A DNA stretch of 36,187 nucleotides, from assembly GCA_021107635.1 (NCBI GenBank), contig JAIOSL010000007.1, positions 1 to 36,187 on the forward strand, read 5' to 3'. Below the pieces are notes generated by a model. That model saw nothing but the letters and a program-made list of their open reading frames with translations. It was not told the DNA's origin and did no database searches. The position numbers were made by a program, and so were the translations under genes. Within the stretch, counting starts at the first letter, position 1, and the number at the start of each line of letters is the position of its first letter. Shown in pieces: positions 25,099 through 31,982 of the stretch. Source of the stretch: an archaeon (lineage in GTDB: Archaea > B1Sed10-29 > WALL01 > JAGHAM01).

Positions 25099-25962
25099 AT
25101 GAAATTATACGACTCATATGTCAAGTCAGTCAAATTTGCCTTCGGCACTAAAGTAGAACCAGACTATCTCATACTTGGCTCTCTGTTCGGCTCAGCAGTA
25201 GCACTTACATACATTGGACTGTTCGTAGATTTAATATTTGGTGGACTAATCGCAGTATTCTTCTTTGATTTAGCTGTAGGACTTCCAATGTACAAACGCT
25301 CTACTCGCATATCTGCAATGGAAAAAGTGGTTCCTGACGTTCTTAGTGGAATGGCAGCGACACTTCAAGCAGGAGGAACAATAGAAAGTTCTCTAAAAGA
25401 CGCAAGCAGAGGAAGATATGGACCAGTAAGCGTTGAACTAAGAAGGATGCTTCGAGAAGTAAAACGAGGAAAAACATTTGAAGCAGCATTCTCAGACTTC
25501 GCAAAAAGAACAGAATCTGTAAACATACAAAGAAGCGTTGACGTTATCATTTCTGCCAAACGCACTGGAGGCGGACTAGTACAAGCACTGAGAAGCATAT
25601 CAGGAGACTTGAAAAAAAACTTCCGCTTGGTGGAAGAAAGAAAATCCACTACAATGCTACAAATCATGTTCATAATAATTGCTGCAGATCTAATTGGACC
25701 AGCAATCCTTGGATTAATCTCTGGGATCACTCTTTTCCTTGCTACAATAGGAGGAGAAGAAGCATCACCACTGCTAGTAACAATAATCTTCTATCTCAAA
25801 GGATACATAGTTGTTTCAGCAGTATTCTCCGCACTGGCCGCAGCATTAATAAGGGATGGAGACATAACAAAAGCAGTGTTATATTTACCCATACTATTAA
25901 CAATCGCTTACACTACATTCGTTGGAGTTGGTTTCGTTGCAAAAATGTTGTTTGGTTTCTGA
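25099..25962 (+). CDS. Pilus platform protein, TadC/GspF (T2SSF) type, second
   Basis: 287 residues and no long cytoplasmic extension: KLYDSYVKSVKFAFGTKVEPDYL, two N-terminal helices (LILGSLFGSAVALTYIGLFVDLIFGGLIAVFFF), then one T2SSF domain. The domain has VVPDVLSGMAATLQAGGTIESSLKDA, LREVKRGKTFEAAFSDFA and DVIISAKRTGGGLVQALRSISGDL. C-terminal helices follow. It pairs with the 412-residue protein to give a TadB/TadC-like two-protein platform. It starts four bases after the preceding stop, and its 3' end overlaps the first pilin-like gene by 11 bases, so both are probably translated from one message. Confidence 0.88.
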   Translation: MKLYDSYVKSVKFAFGTKVEPDYLILGSLFGSAVALTYIGLFVDLIFGGLIAVFFFDLAVGLPMYKRSTRISAMEKVVPDVLSGMAATLQAGGTIESSLKDASRGRYGPVSVELRRMLREVKRGKTFEAAFSDFAKRTESVNIQRSVDVIISAKRTGGGLVQALRSISGDLKKNFRLVEERKSTTMLQIMFIIIAADLIGPAILGLISGITLFLATIGGEEASPLLVTIIFYLKGYIVVSAVFSALAAALIRDGDITKAVLYLPILLTIAYTTFVGVGFVAKMLFGF

Positions 25963-26119
25963 AGAAAAAGCACAGATTTCACTAGAATATCTGCTAATAA
26001 TAGCGGCAGTAATAACCCTGATAGTTGTAGTAAGTCTTTTCATAAAAGGCTCATTACTCAGACAATGGATTGGGTTAGGAAGAGAATCAACCGGAGCAGG
26101 ATTGAACACTACAGCATGA
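25952..26119 (+). CDS. Short pilin-like protein with class III signal peptide
   Basis: From TTG at 25952 the protein reads MVSEEKAQISLEYLLIIAAVITLIVVVSLFIKG and ends STGAGLNTTA, 55 residues. SEEKA before QISLEY is the class III prepilin cleavage region (cut before Gln, Ser at +3, Glu at +5), followed by one hydrophobic helix. The tracked TTG at 25922 would add ten residues of platform-gene overlap, so 25952 is preferred; it overlaps the platform gene by 11 bases. The mature product has almost no head domain, as in very small core or adaptor pilins. Role otherwise unknown. Confidence 0.75.
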   Translation: MVSEEKAQISLEYLLIIAAVITLIVVVSLFIKGSLLRQWIGLGRESTGAGLNTTA

Positions 26120-26177
26120 ACTCAGGCCCTGTTACCTTGTCTTATCTCATAATAAGCAAACGGTGTCAAACAGCAAG

Positions 26178-26228
26178 TTTTATAAAGGAGTAGTCCATAG
26201 TGTTTAACAGTAAAAACCTATGTAGGTG
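26178..26228 (+). promoter_or_regulatory. Promoter and Shine-Dalgarno of pilin 1
   Basis: tttataaag at 26178-26186 is a TATA box with a predicted start near 26208, leaving a leader of about 28 bases. taggtg at 26223-26228 is a Shine-Dalgarno-like site 8 bases before the ATG at 26237. Most window genes look leaderless or translationally coupled, so a true leader with a ribosome site suggests high, separate expression of this pilin. Confidence 0.6.
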
Positions 26229-26236
26229 TTGTAAAA

Positions 26237-26626
26237 ATGAAATTTAATAGAAAAGGACAAGGTTCAATCGAATACTTAATGATTCTTGCTGCGGTTCTCG
26301 CTATCGCGGTAGTAGTTGTTGTACTTGCTACAACCTTCTTTACTAGATATAGAGAACCAGCAGAACTCGCTCAGGACAAGAGTGTCTGTGCTGCCAGTGG
26401 CATCCAGCTCCTAAATTATATTGAGCGTTATGAAGATTCATCAACTGCTGCAACTGGTCTTAATGTGAGTTATGCTGGCAAAGAACTAAATTGCGAGGAA
26501 AATACTTCCGATAACCCGTCAGGAGAATCTGTGTGTAAAATAGGCACAACTACAAATAATGAGTGCCTTAGGGTATATGCAGATAGAGATGGGTGTACTA
26601 TCTCAACTGTTGTAGTTGGGTGTTAA
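26237..26626 (+). CDS. Type IV pilin 1 (class III signal peptide, Cys-patterned)
   Basis: 129 residues. MKFNRKG before QGSIEYLMILAAVLAIAVVVVVLATTFF is a textbook archaeal class III prepilin leader: cut after Gly, Gln+1, Ser+3, Glu+5, then the polymerising helix. The head domain shows a cysteine pattern shared with the next two genes: QDKSVCAASGIQLLNY, YAGKELNC, ESVCKIG, NECLRVYADRDGC and a C-terminal Cys. This implies disulfide-stabilised heads, and an N-x-S/T sequon (NVSY) is present. It has its own promoter and ribosome site and a strong hairpin just after the stop, so it is a likely major pilin. Confidence 0.9.
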   Translation: MKFNRKGQGSIEYLMILAAVLAIAVVVVVLATTFFTRYREPAELAQDKSVCAASGIQLLNYIERYEDSSTAATGLNVSYAGKELNCEENTSDNPSGESVCKIGTTTNNECLRVYADRDGCTISTVVVGC

Positions 26627-26638
26627 AAAACTCTGGAA

Positions 26639-26670
26639 ACAAGCGCCAATCCTTTTGGATTAGCGCTTGT
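26639..26670. terminator. Strong 14-base hairpin after pilin 1
   Basis: ACAAGCGCCAATCC-TTTT-GGATTAGCGCTTGT begins 12 bases after the pilin 1 stop. All 14 positions pair except one C-A, which would be a G-U on the other strand. No clear T-run follows on the plus strand, so it may be a 3'-end processing or stabilising structure rather than a plain terminator. The rest of the 26671-26823 spacer shows no supported gene. Confidence 0.55.
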
Positions 26671-26823
26671 GGTGAGTAATCTTGCTTTGTTGGTATCTAT
26701 AAACACATGGATAGTAACTATTGAATTAATGGTTCTTTCCCTACCTCTTTTCTTATTTTTTATTGATGCTGAGTGAAAACTTTTTCCAAGACAGGTCAAT
26801 GCCTTTGCCGCTATAGCATACAC

Positions 26824-26832
26824 ATTTATAAC
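26824..26832 (+). promoter_or_regulatory. TATA box of pilin 2
   Basis: atttataac lies about 44 bases upstream of the preferred ATG at 26872, giving a predicted start near 26852 and a leader of about 20 bases with only a weak ribosome-site match (ggatga). Confidence 0.5.
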
Positions 26833-26871
26833 TGTGGTTTGTAATCTTTACTGCTGTTGGATGAATTTGTT

Positions 26872-27264
26872 ATGTGTTTCGATAAACGAGGGCAAGGAAC
26901 AATAGAATACTTGATGATTCAAGCAGCAGTGTTGGCTGTTGGCGTGGTTGCTATCGTATTATGCTATTTTCTTTTCTCAAATCTTAGTGACCCGTCTAAA
27001 GTAGCTCAAGATAAAAGTTCTTGCATTACAACCGGAATCGAACTCAAAAATTATGGTGTTCCATTCGATTCTATCACAGGTGAAGCAAATTCTGCTGATG
27101 GGTTTCTCTCAGTCAAATACCTTGGCAAAAGCTTGAATTGTACTGCCACTTCCAGTCCAAGAGGAGATGCGATGTGTAAGGTAACTCTATCAGATAGTTC
27201 TTGCATGAAAGTATACGCAAATTCGACACACTGTACCCTATTGTCAAACTCAGTTCCTTGCTAA
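26872..27264 (+). CDS. Type IV pilin 2 (class III signal peptide, Cys-patterned)
   Basis: 130 residues from ATG 26872 (MCFDKRGQGTIEYLMIQAAVLAVGVVAIVLCYFLF); the tracked TTG at 26857 would add five residues and is less likely. KRG before QGTIEY has Thr instead of Ser at +3. The head copies pilin 1: AQDKSSCITTGIELKNYG, FLSVKYLGKSLNC, DAMCKVT, SSCMKVYANSTHC and a terminal PC. The two helix cysteine-containing stretches differ: a Cys lies inside the membrane helix here. It is paralogous to pilin 1 and has its own promoter. It may be a second structural pilin or a phase/condition variant (inference). Confidence 0.88.
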   Translation: MCFDKRGQGTIEYLMIQAAVLAVGVVAIVLCYFLFSNLSDPSKVAQDKSSCITTGIELKNYGVPFDSITGEANSADGFLSVKYLGKSLNCTATSSPRGDAMCKVTLSDSSCMKVYANSTHCTLLSNSVPC

Positions 27265-27322
27265 CATCCTTCTGGAGTGGGGTATGCATTCTATTTCTGT
27301 AATGATTTCAATAAACACAAAT

Positions 27323-27368
27323 GTTTATAAATGTAACTTGCTTTTCTCTTCTTACACCATTGGAGGTG
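27323..27368 (+). promoter_or_regulatory. Promoter and strong Shine-Dalgarno of pilin 3
   Basis: gtttataaat at 27323-27332 is a TATA box with a predicted start near 27352. GGAGGTG at 27362-27368 is a full Shine-Dalgarno complement, 7 bases before the ATG at 27376, the best ribosome site in the window. Confidence 0.7.
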
Positions 27369-27375
27369 TTTTTAT

Positions 27376-27753
27376 ATGTTTAACAAAAAAGGACAAGGTT
27401 CACTAGAATATTTAATAATACTTGCAGCAGTCATTGCTGTTGCAGCTGTAGTCGTTGCTTTCCTGTTAGGTTGGATGGGAACACCAATCGAGGAAACATC
27501 CAGAAATAATCAGAAAGCAATCTGTTCAGGTCAAGGTATTGGTTTACCTATCTACACTGGTAGATATCCAGTAAATGCTACTGATGCAGCAAACTGGCTT
27601 GTTGTTAATTATGGCGGAGAACAACTGCCAACATGCAGTGTAGATTCAGCAAATCTTGATAATGTTAAGGCTTCTTGTGAGATAGGAGATCCAGATTTGC
27701 CTAAAATAAAACTTCAAGTGAACAGAACAAGCTGTAGATTCATAAGTTCTTAA
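27376..27753 (+). CDS. Type IV pilin 3 (class III signal peptide, Cys-patterned)
   Basis: 125 residues. MFNKKG before QGSLEYLIILAAVIAVAAVVVAFLLGW is a perfect class III leader (Gln+1, Ser+3, Glu+5). The head keeps the pilin 1/2 landmarks in divergent form: AICSGQGIGLPIYTGRYPVN, WLVVNYGGEQLPTC, ASCEIGDPDLPKIKLQVNRTSC. N-x-S/T sequons (NATD, NRTS) are present. It has the strongest ribosome site seen here and a GGAGGAGG/CCTCCTCC hairpin 10 bases after the stop. It is a good candidate for the most abundant pilus subunit; that rests on expression signals only. Confidence 0.9.
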   Translation: MFNKKGQGSLEYLIILAAVIAVAAVVVAFLLGWMGTPIEETSRNNQKAICSGQGIGLPIYTGRYPVNATDAANWLVVNYGGEQLPTCSVDSANLDNVKASCEIGDPDLPKIKLQVNRTSCRFISS

Positions 27754-27763
27754 GTAATCTGTT

Positions 27764-27796
27764 TGGAGGAGGGCAAGCATTTTTATACCTCCTCCA
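27764..27796. terminator. 9-base hairpin after pilin 3 whose loop holds the next TATA box
   Basis: TGGAGGAGG (27764-27772) pairs perfectly with CCTCCTCCA (27788-27796). The 15-base loop contains tttttata (27780-27787), placed about 27 bases before the ATG at 27811. One stretch therefore looks like the 3' end of the pilin 3 message and the promoter of the next, leaderless gene. Confidence 0.6.
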
Positions 27797-27810
27797 CTTA
27801 AGATAAAAAC

Positions 27811-27996
27811 ATGAAATCCTTACTCAAAGAAGAAAAAGCACAGACTTCTTTGGAGTATCTATACTTGACAGCTTTTGCAGTAGGTGTTGTAGCTATTATT
27901 GCCATCCTAATAAATGATGTAATGACTATTCAAGCAAGAGCTGAAAGCAAAGTTAACAACTATAAAGATGAAGTGTTCAGAATAATTGCGGTATAG
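27811..27996 (+). CDS. Short pilin-like protein with class III signal peptide
   Basis: 61 residues. MKSLLKEEKA before QTSLEYLYLTAFAVGVVAIIAILIND gives Gln+1, Ser+3, Glu+5 and a hydrophobic helix, with Ala rather than Gly before the cut, as in the short pilin at 25952. A 25-residue charged tail (ARAESKVNNYKDEVFRIIAV) replaces a globular head. It is predicted to be leaderless from the TATA box in the preceding hairpin loop, and is followed 9 bases later by the prepilin peptidase gene. Confidence 0.8.
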   Translation: MKSLLKEEKAQTSLEYLYLTAFAVGVVAIIAILINDVMTIQARAESKVNNYKDEVFRIIAV

Positions 27997-28005
27997 TCGA
28001 GTCAA

Positions 28006-29037
28006 ATGGTCTTTTCTTTTGTGTATGCGGCAGTAGCAGTACTTGTTTTAGTGATTGCTAGCTATACAGATTTAAAACAACGAATTGTTCCAAACAAATT
28101 AAATTATGCTCTCATTGTTTCTGGCTTAGTTTTACACTTGCTAGAATCAATTATGCTAAATTCCATTGAACCAATAATGCTATCTATTCTTGGTGGGTTA
28201 TCTGCATTTTTCATTGCTTTTGTTCTTTACAAGATTGGAGGGTGGGCTGGAGGAGACGTAAAACTTTTTGCTGGGCTCGGTGCGTTGTTACCTCTGCCTT
28301 TGTTTGGTTTGCCTGCTGCGCCTTTGTATGCATGGCCTTTGTTTCCTTTGATGATTTTGACTAACAGTGTTTTGATGGCTTTTCCTTTTGTCATGTTTTA
28401 TGTGTTTTTCAGGACGTTCAGAGATCCTAAATTAAAGGATGACTTCAAGCGAATGGTTTTGAGTGCAATTGTGAAAGGTGTTGTATTTGCAGGTAGTGCT
28501 TTTGGTTTGTTCGCTTTGCTTGATTCTTGGAGTTTTCTTGTTTTGCCTTTATTGATTTTAATGGCTTTTTTACCTTCTTCTGTACGGCATGGGCTTGCAG
28601 GTTTGCTTTTTGTTGCAGGTTTTGTTGTTGGTAGTTCGTTGGAATCTTTTGTTGTTTTAGCATTAATGGGTATTTTGGTTGGAAGCTTTTTTGAAGCTTT
28701 GACTCATGGCATGAAAGCATTGAGAAAAGAAGTTGTGTTGAAAGATTTGGAGGAAGGCATGATCTCCAGTGAGTTGATTTTAGATATTGACGGAAAAATT
28801 GAGAGAGTTCAGCGTTCTTTTTTCCAGAAGGCTATAACTCCTTTTCCAGCTGGCTGCATAGTTTCAGATGTTAGTGCTGCTGGACTGACTGTTAGTGAGT
28901 TAAAGGAGCTTAGGAAGCTTAAAGTGCAATCTTTGTTGGTTAAAGATTCTATTCCACTGGTACCAATACTTTTATTAGGATGTATTGCTTCATTAGTGTT
29001 TGGTGACTTAGCTTGGCTCATAATAAGCATTTTTTGA
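28006..29037 (+). CDS. Prepilin peptidase, archaeal A24 family (EppA/PibD-like)
   Basis: 343 residues, many membrane helices. The two catalytic aspartates of A24 peptidases are visible: Asp22 in SYTDLKQRIVPN and Asp84 in WAGGDVKLFAGLGALLP (GxGD-type loop). An extended C-terminal region after the core (GMKALRKEVVLKDLEEGMISSELILDIDGK ... AAGLTVSELKELRKL ... DSIPLVPILLLGC) resembles the archaeal A24 C-terminal extension (Arc_PepC-type). In Methanococcus, EppA cuts class III leaders of exactly the kind found in the neighbouring pilins, so processing of those pilins is the expected job. It overlaps the next pilin-like gene by four bases (TTGA). Confidence 0.92.
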   Translation: MVFSFVYAAVAVLVLVIASYTDLKQRIVPNKLNYALIVSGLVLHLLESIMLNSIEPIMLSILGGLSAFFIAFVLYKIGGWAGGDVKLFAGLGALLPLPLFGLPAAPLYAWPLFPLMILTNSVLMAFPFVMFYVFFRTFRDPKLKDDFKRMVLSAIVKGVVFAGSAFGLFALLDSWSFLVLPLLILMAFLPSSVRHGLAGLLFVAGFVVGSSLESFVVLALMGILVGSFFEALTHGMKALRKEVVLKDLEEGMISSELILDIDGKIERVQRSFFQKAITPFPAGCIVSDVSAAGLTVSELKELRKLKVQSLLVKDSIPLVPILLLGCIASLVFGDLAWLIISIF

Positions 29038-29549
29038 AAGGGCAGATATCCATAGAGTTTATTTTAATTTTAGTGATAATGCTTGCGGTGCTTGGTTCAG
29101 TTACTTTTCCAAAAGTTAATAGTATGACTGATTTTGCTGGTGATGCTTCCATGGCAGTTTCTTTGGCTGCTGGTCAAAGAAGAATCATAAATACTGCTGA
29201 AGAAGTTTCTTTAGGTGGTTGTGGTTCTTTTAAGACGATTGGGGTGTATATGCCTATTTCGTTAATAGCTTATCCTAATCTCTTGTGGAATGAAACTCAT
29301 GTTTGGGGTAATTTTACTGATTCAAATCATACTGTTATATACATGAAACCTTTAGTATATCCATCTTACATAAAGATAACTGGAGGCACGTGTAATACGC
29401 CGCCGCCGCCCTCTTCGCCAGGGGCTTGTACAATAGAAGAGAACGTTTATTCCATAAAGATAGAGAAAGACTGTTCGTTGTTGCATCCAACTGTTGATTT
29501 ATGTCTGAATGGAGACACTCAAAGTGGTATAGGATTAGTGGTTTGTTAA
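29034..29549 (+). CDS. Pilin-like protein with class III signal peptide
   Basis: 171 residues from TTG 29034 (MKGQISIEFILILVIMLAVLGSVTF), whose TTGA overlaps the peptidase stop; the tracked TTG at 29013 adds seven residues. Gln+1, Ser+3, Glu+5 are present. The head has several sequons (NETH, NFTD, NHTV) and a proline run flanked by cysteines (GTCNTPPPPSSPGACTIEENV), encoded by a short CCG-rich tract unusual for this region. Its stop overlaps the next start as TAATG. Likely a minor pilin. Confidence 0.82.
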   Translation: MKGQISIEFILILVIMLAVLGSVTFPKVNSMTDFAGDASMAVSLAAGQRRIINTAEEVSLGGCGSFKTIGVYMPISLIAYPNLLWNETHVWGNFTDSNHTVIYMKPLVYPSYIKITGGTCNTPPPPSSPGACTIEENVYSIKIEKDCSLLHPTVDLCLNGDTQSGIGLVVC

Positions 29550-29971
29550 TGAAACGTGGTCAGTTATCTGCAGAGTTCATTCTTGCGTCTATGCTGATTT
29601 TATTTGCTTCTTTTGTTGCATTTCAAATGTATCAGTCTACTGCTTTTCAAATGATTGCAGAGTCATCAATGGTTACTTCTGTTAATTGGGAGGTAGCAAA
29701 AGCACCTCTTGATCATCCTGCTTGCGGTCATGCTTATCTTGGTTATCCAAGTTTTCACAGAAATGTGACTCATAATGAGACTCTTGCTTCGGATACTGTT
29801 AAACGGCTTGTTTCTAATTATTCTGTTAACATGACTGATGATCTTTGTGTTCCAATCCTTTTTGATTCTGCTGCTCAAAATCTTACTAATGGATTAATCT
29901 CTGTTTCTTTAGGTTGTAGGTATGAAGATCAAGGGTATTGCAAAGGCTTTATTTATCATGTGCATGATTAA
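29549..29971 (+). CDS. Pilin-like protein with class III signal peptide
   Basis: 140 residues from ATG 29549 (MKRGQLSAEFILASMLILFASFVAFQMYQ), fixed by the TAATG overlap with the upstream gene; the tracked ATG at 29501 is an in-gene extension. Gln+1, Ser+3, Glu+5 are canonical. The head carries sequons (NVTH, NETL, NYSV, NMTD, NLTN) and four cysteines. Heavy potential N-glycosylation fits an exposed subunit. Next gene starts after 27 bases. Confidence 0.82.
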   Translation: MKRGQLSAEFILASMLILFASFVAFQMYQSTAFQMIAESSMVTSVNWEVAKAPLDHPACGHAYLGYPSFHRNVTHNETLASDTVKRLVSNYSVNMTDDLCVPILFDSAAQNLTNGLISVSLGCRYEDQGYCKGFIYHVHD

Positions 29972-29998
29972 TATTGTTTTTTGTGTATAATCTATCCA

Positions 29999-30571
29999 AT
30001 GAAGGTTCCAGGTTTTCTGAGGGAACGGTTTGAGCGTTCTGGGGGAAGTTTTAACGAGTATGTTATTTTTAGGGTTCAAATTGGAACAATATTACTCTTT
30101 GTGTTTTCATTGTTATGGTTTTTCGGTTTTTCTTGGATTGCTTTGGTTGGAGCCGGTTTTTTCTTTTTGCTTAACTTTTATTCTGTTTTTTTCCAGTTGA
30201 AGAACGTGCGTAATCATTTTGCTTACAAGTATTTTTTCGGTGGGTTGAATTTATTTGGGTTGGTTTTAGCTGTAGCAAACTTTTTTTTGAACGGTTTTGA
30301 CTTAAATTTTTCTTTGTTGTATTTGTTTGCTCTTGGCTTTTTTTTGGTAGTGTTTCAGTTCAAAGTTAAGAAAAATTATGTTTTTGGAGAGGTTTTGGCC
30401 AGTAATTCTGATTGGGCGGCTGTACAGATACCTTTTGATTTGTGTTCAGGAATTAAGAATGGTTTTTATGCTGTTAAAAGCATGAGTGGAGTTAAAAAGG
30501 GCGACCAAGTGAAAATAGCGGTTGCTCATGGTCTTGGGGAGAGGAGAAGACCTTGGAGAATAATCAAGTAA
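29999..30571 (+). CDS. DUF2101-like archaeal membrane protein
   Basis: 190 residues from ATG 29999 (MKVPGFLRERFERSGGSFNEYV); the tracked start at 29981 only adds six residues. Four or so membrane helices in the middle (IGTILLFVFSLLWFFGFSW, GAGFFFLLNFYSVFFQL, FGGLNLFGLVLAVANFFL, YLFALGFFLVVFQF) are followed by a soluble C-terminus: FGEVLASNSDWAAVQIPFDLCSGIKNGFYAVKSMSGVKKGDQVKIAVAHG. That C-terminal pattern resembles DUF2101 proteins as I recall them. Function unknown. Its end overlaps the OB-fold gene by 19 bases, so the two are probably made together. Confidence 0.6.
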   Translation: MKVPGFLRERFERSGGSFNEYVIFRVQIGTILLFVFSLLWFFGFSWIALVGAGFFFLLNFYSVFFQLKNVRNHFAYKYFFGGLNLFGLVLAVANFFLNGFDLNFSLLYLFALGFFLVVFQFKVKKNYVFGEVLASNSDWAAVQIPFDLCSGIKNGFYAVKSMSGVKKGDQVKIAVAHGLGERRRPWRIIK

Positions 30572-30894
30572 TTATTTTTGTTTGTGCAGTGATTGCTGTT
30601 GTAGGCTTGCTGGTCCAAGTTTTTTCTAGTGAATCGCTTGTTACTGTGGATAGGCTTTCTCCTGATCTGCTTGGTAAAGAAATTTTGTTAAAAGGAGAAA
30701 TCACTTCTAAACGTGTTAATGATGGACATGTATTCCTATCGGTTAATGGTTTTAGCGCTGTGATTTTTGAGCGGGACGCTAAACGAATTAGAACTCCCTA
30801 TTTCTTTTTGGTTGGAGATCATGTTGTGTTAAGGGGTAAGATTGTTGATTATGACGGTGAGCTTGAGCTTGTGGCTTGGGAGGCGTGGGTTTGA
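30553..30894 (+). CDS. Membrane-anchored OB-fold protein
   Basis: 113 residues. An N-terminal membrane helix (QVIIFVCAVIAVVGLLVQVF) leads to an OB-fold: KEILLKGEITSKRVNDGHVFLSVNGFSAVIFERDAKRI ... GDHVVLRGKIVDYDGELELVAWEAW, the tRNA_anti-like five-strand pattern. It could bind nucleic acid, glycan or protein; the sequence alone does not decide. TTG at 30553 is the only reasonable start before the helix and overlaps DUF2101. Its stop overlaps a TTG (TTGA) that may start the TctA-like gene. OB-fold plus DUF2101 plus TctA-like in one run inside a pilus locus is notable. Confidence 0.65.
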   Translation: MENNQVIIFVCAVIAVVGLLVQVFSSESLVTVDRLSPDLLGKEILLKGEITSKRVNDGHVFLSVNGFSAVIFERDAKRIRTPYFFLVGDHVVLRGKIVDYDGELELVAWEAWV

Positions 30895-31982
30895 TTTATA
30901 CTATTTTAGGTGTGTTTTGTGGTATTGTGACTGGTTTGATTCCAGGACTTCATATTAATACGTTCATTCCTTTTTTGTCTGAAACTAATTTAACTGGTTT
31001 TGTTGTTGGTGTTGTTATTGCGCATTCTTTTTTTGACTTTTTTCCCGCAGTGTTTTTAGGCATTCCTGATGATGGTACTGCTCTTTCTTTGTTACCTGCT
31101 CACAAAATGGTCTTGAAAGGTAAAGCTTTATTTGCTTTTCATTTATCTGTTTTTGGCGGTCTTTTCTGTTCTTTGATAGCTTTAGTCTTTTTACCCTTTT
31201 TGTTTTTCTTGTCTTTTTTTGATTTGCGCGGATTTGTTTTGGTTGTTTTGCTGTTAACTATCAGTTTGCTCTTGTTTACTGCTAAAAACAAGCTTTTGAC
31301 TGTTGCTGTTTTCTTGTTTTCTGGGATGATTGGTTTTGCTTTTATTGGTAATCCTAATTCTTTACTTGCTTTGTTTTCTGGTTTTTTTGGTGCTAGTACA
31401 ATGATTTTTTCTTTGTTGAAAAAGACAGTCATTCCTCCACAAGAACATACTTCTGTTCCCTTTCCTGGAAGCAAGCCGTTATTTTTTGGGAGTTTGGCTG
31501 GACTTTTCTCTGGTTTGTTTCCTGGAGTAAGTTCTTCTGTTTCTGGTTTAGTGGTTGAAAAGATTGGTAGAATCAATGAAGAGGATTTTCTTGTTGTACT
31601 TGGCGGAGCTAATACAGTGTATGCTTTCACCGCAATATTTGCCGTGTACATTGTTGGAAGTCCGCGCAGTGGAGCTGGTTTGCTTATTGGTGAAGTGAAT
31701 CCTTTGTTGTTATTGGCTAATGTTTTAGTGGCTTTAGCGTTGAGTGCTTTTTTGGCGTTTTTTCTTGGAAAAAGGGTAATCTCTTTGTTTAACAGATTGC
31801 CCTTGAGGTTGTTGAATGTTGTTTCGCTTGTTTTTCTTGTTTTGATGAACTTATTTTTTGGTGTTTTTTTCTTGTTTGTTATCAGTACTTGTGTTGGTTT
31901 AGTCTGTGTTTTTTCTGGGGTACGAAGAAGTACCTGTATGGGAAGTCTTTTATTGCCGGCAATATTATACTATTTGGCATGA
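30891..31982 (+). CDS. TctA-like (DUF112) membrane permease
   Basis: About 363 residues from TTG 30891; the tracked TTG at 30876 or the GTG at 30885 would add a few residues. About ten membrane helices. The family motif GIVTGLIPGLHINTF occurs near the N-terminus, and its internal-repeat partner GLFSGLFPGVSSSVSGLVVEK occurs near residue 210, as in archaeal TctA homologs. FLGIPDDGTALSLLPAHKM is also typical. In bacteria TctA pairs with TctB and the periplasmic TctC for tricarboxylates; neither is seen here, so no substrate is assigned. It overlaps the JAMM gene by four bases (ATGA). Confidence 0.8.
   Translation: MIYTILGVFCGIVTGLIPGLHINTFIPFLSETNLTGFVVGVVIAHSFFDFFPAVFLGIPDDGTALSLLPAHKMVLKGKALFAFHLSVFGGLFCSLIALVFLPFLFFLSFFDLRGFVLVVLLLTISLLLFTAKNKLLTVAVFLFSGMIGFAFIGNPNSLLALFSGFFGASTMIFSLLKKTVIPPQEHTSVPFPGSKPLFFGSLAGLFSGLFPGVSSSVSGLVVEKIGRINEEDFLVVLGGANTVYAFTAIFAVYIVGSPRSGAGLLIGEVNPLLLLANVLVALALSAFLAFFLGKRVISLFNRLPLRLLNVVSLVFLVLMNLFFGVFFLFVISTCVGLVCVFSGVRRSTCMGSLLLPAILYYLA

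Noticed and set aside
26623-26823. 66-residue minus-strand ORF between pilins 1 and 2
   Set aside because: It runs through the 14-base hairpin, and the only TATA-like element lies a few bases from its Met, too close for a start. The protein has no recognisable features.
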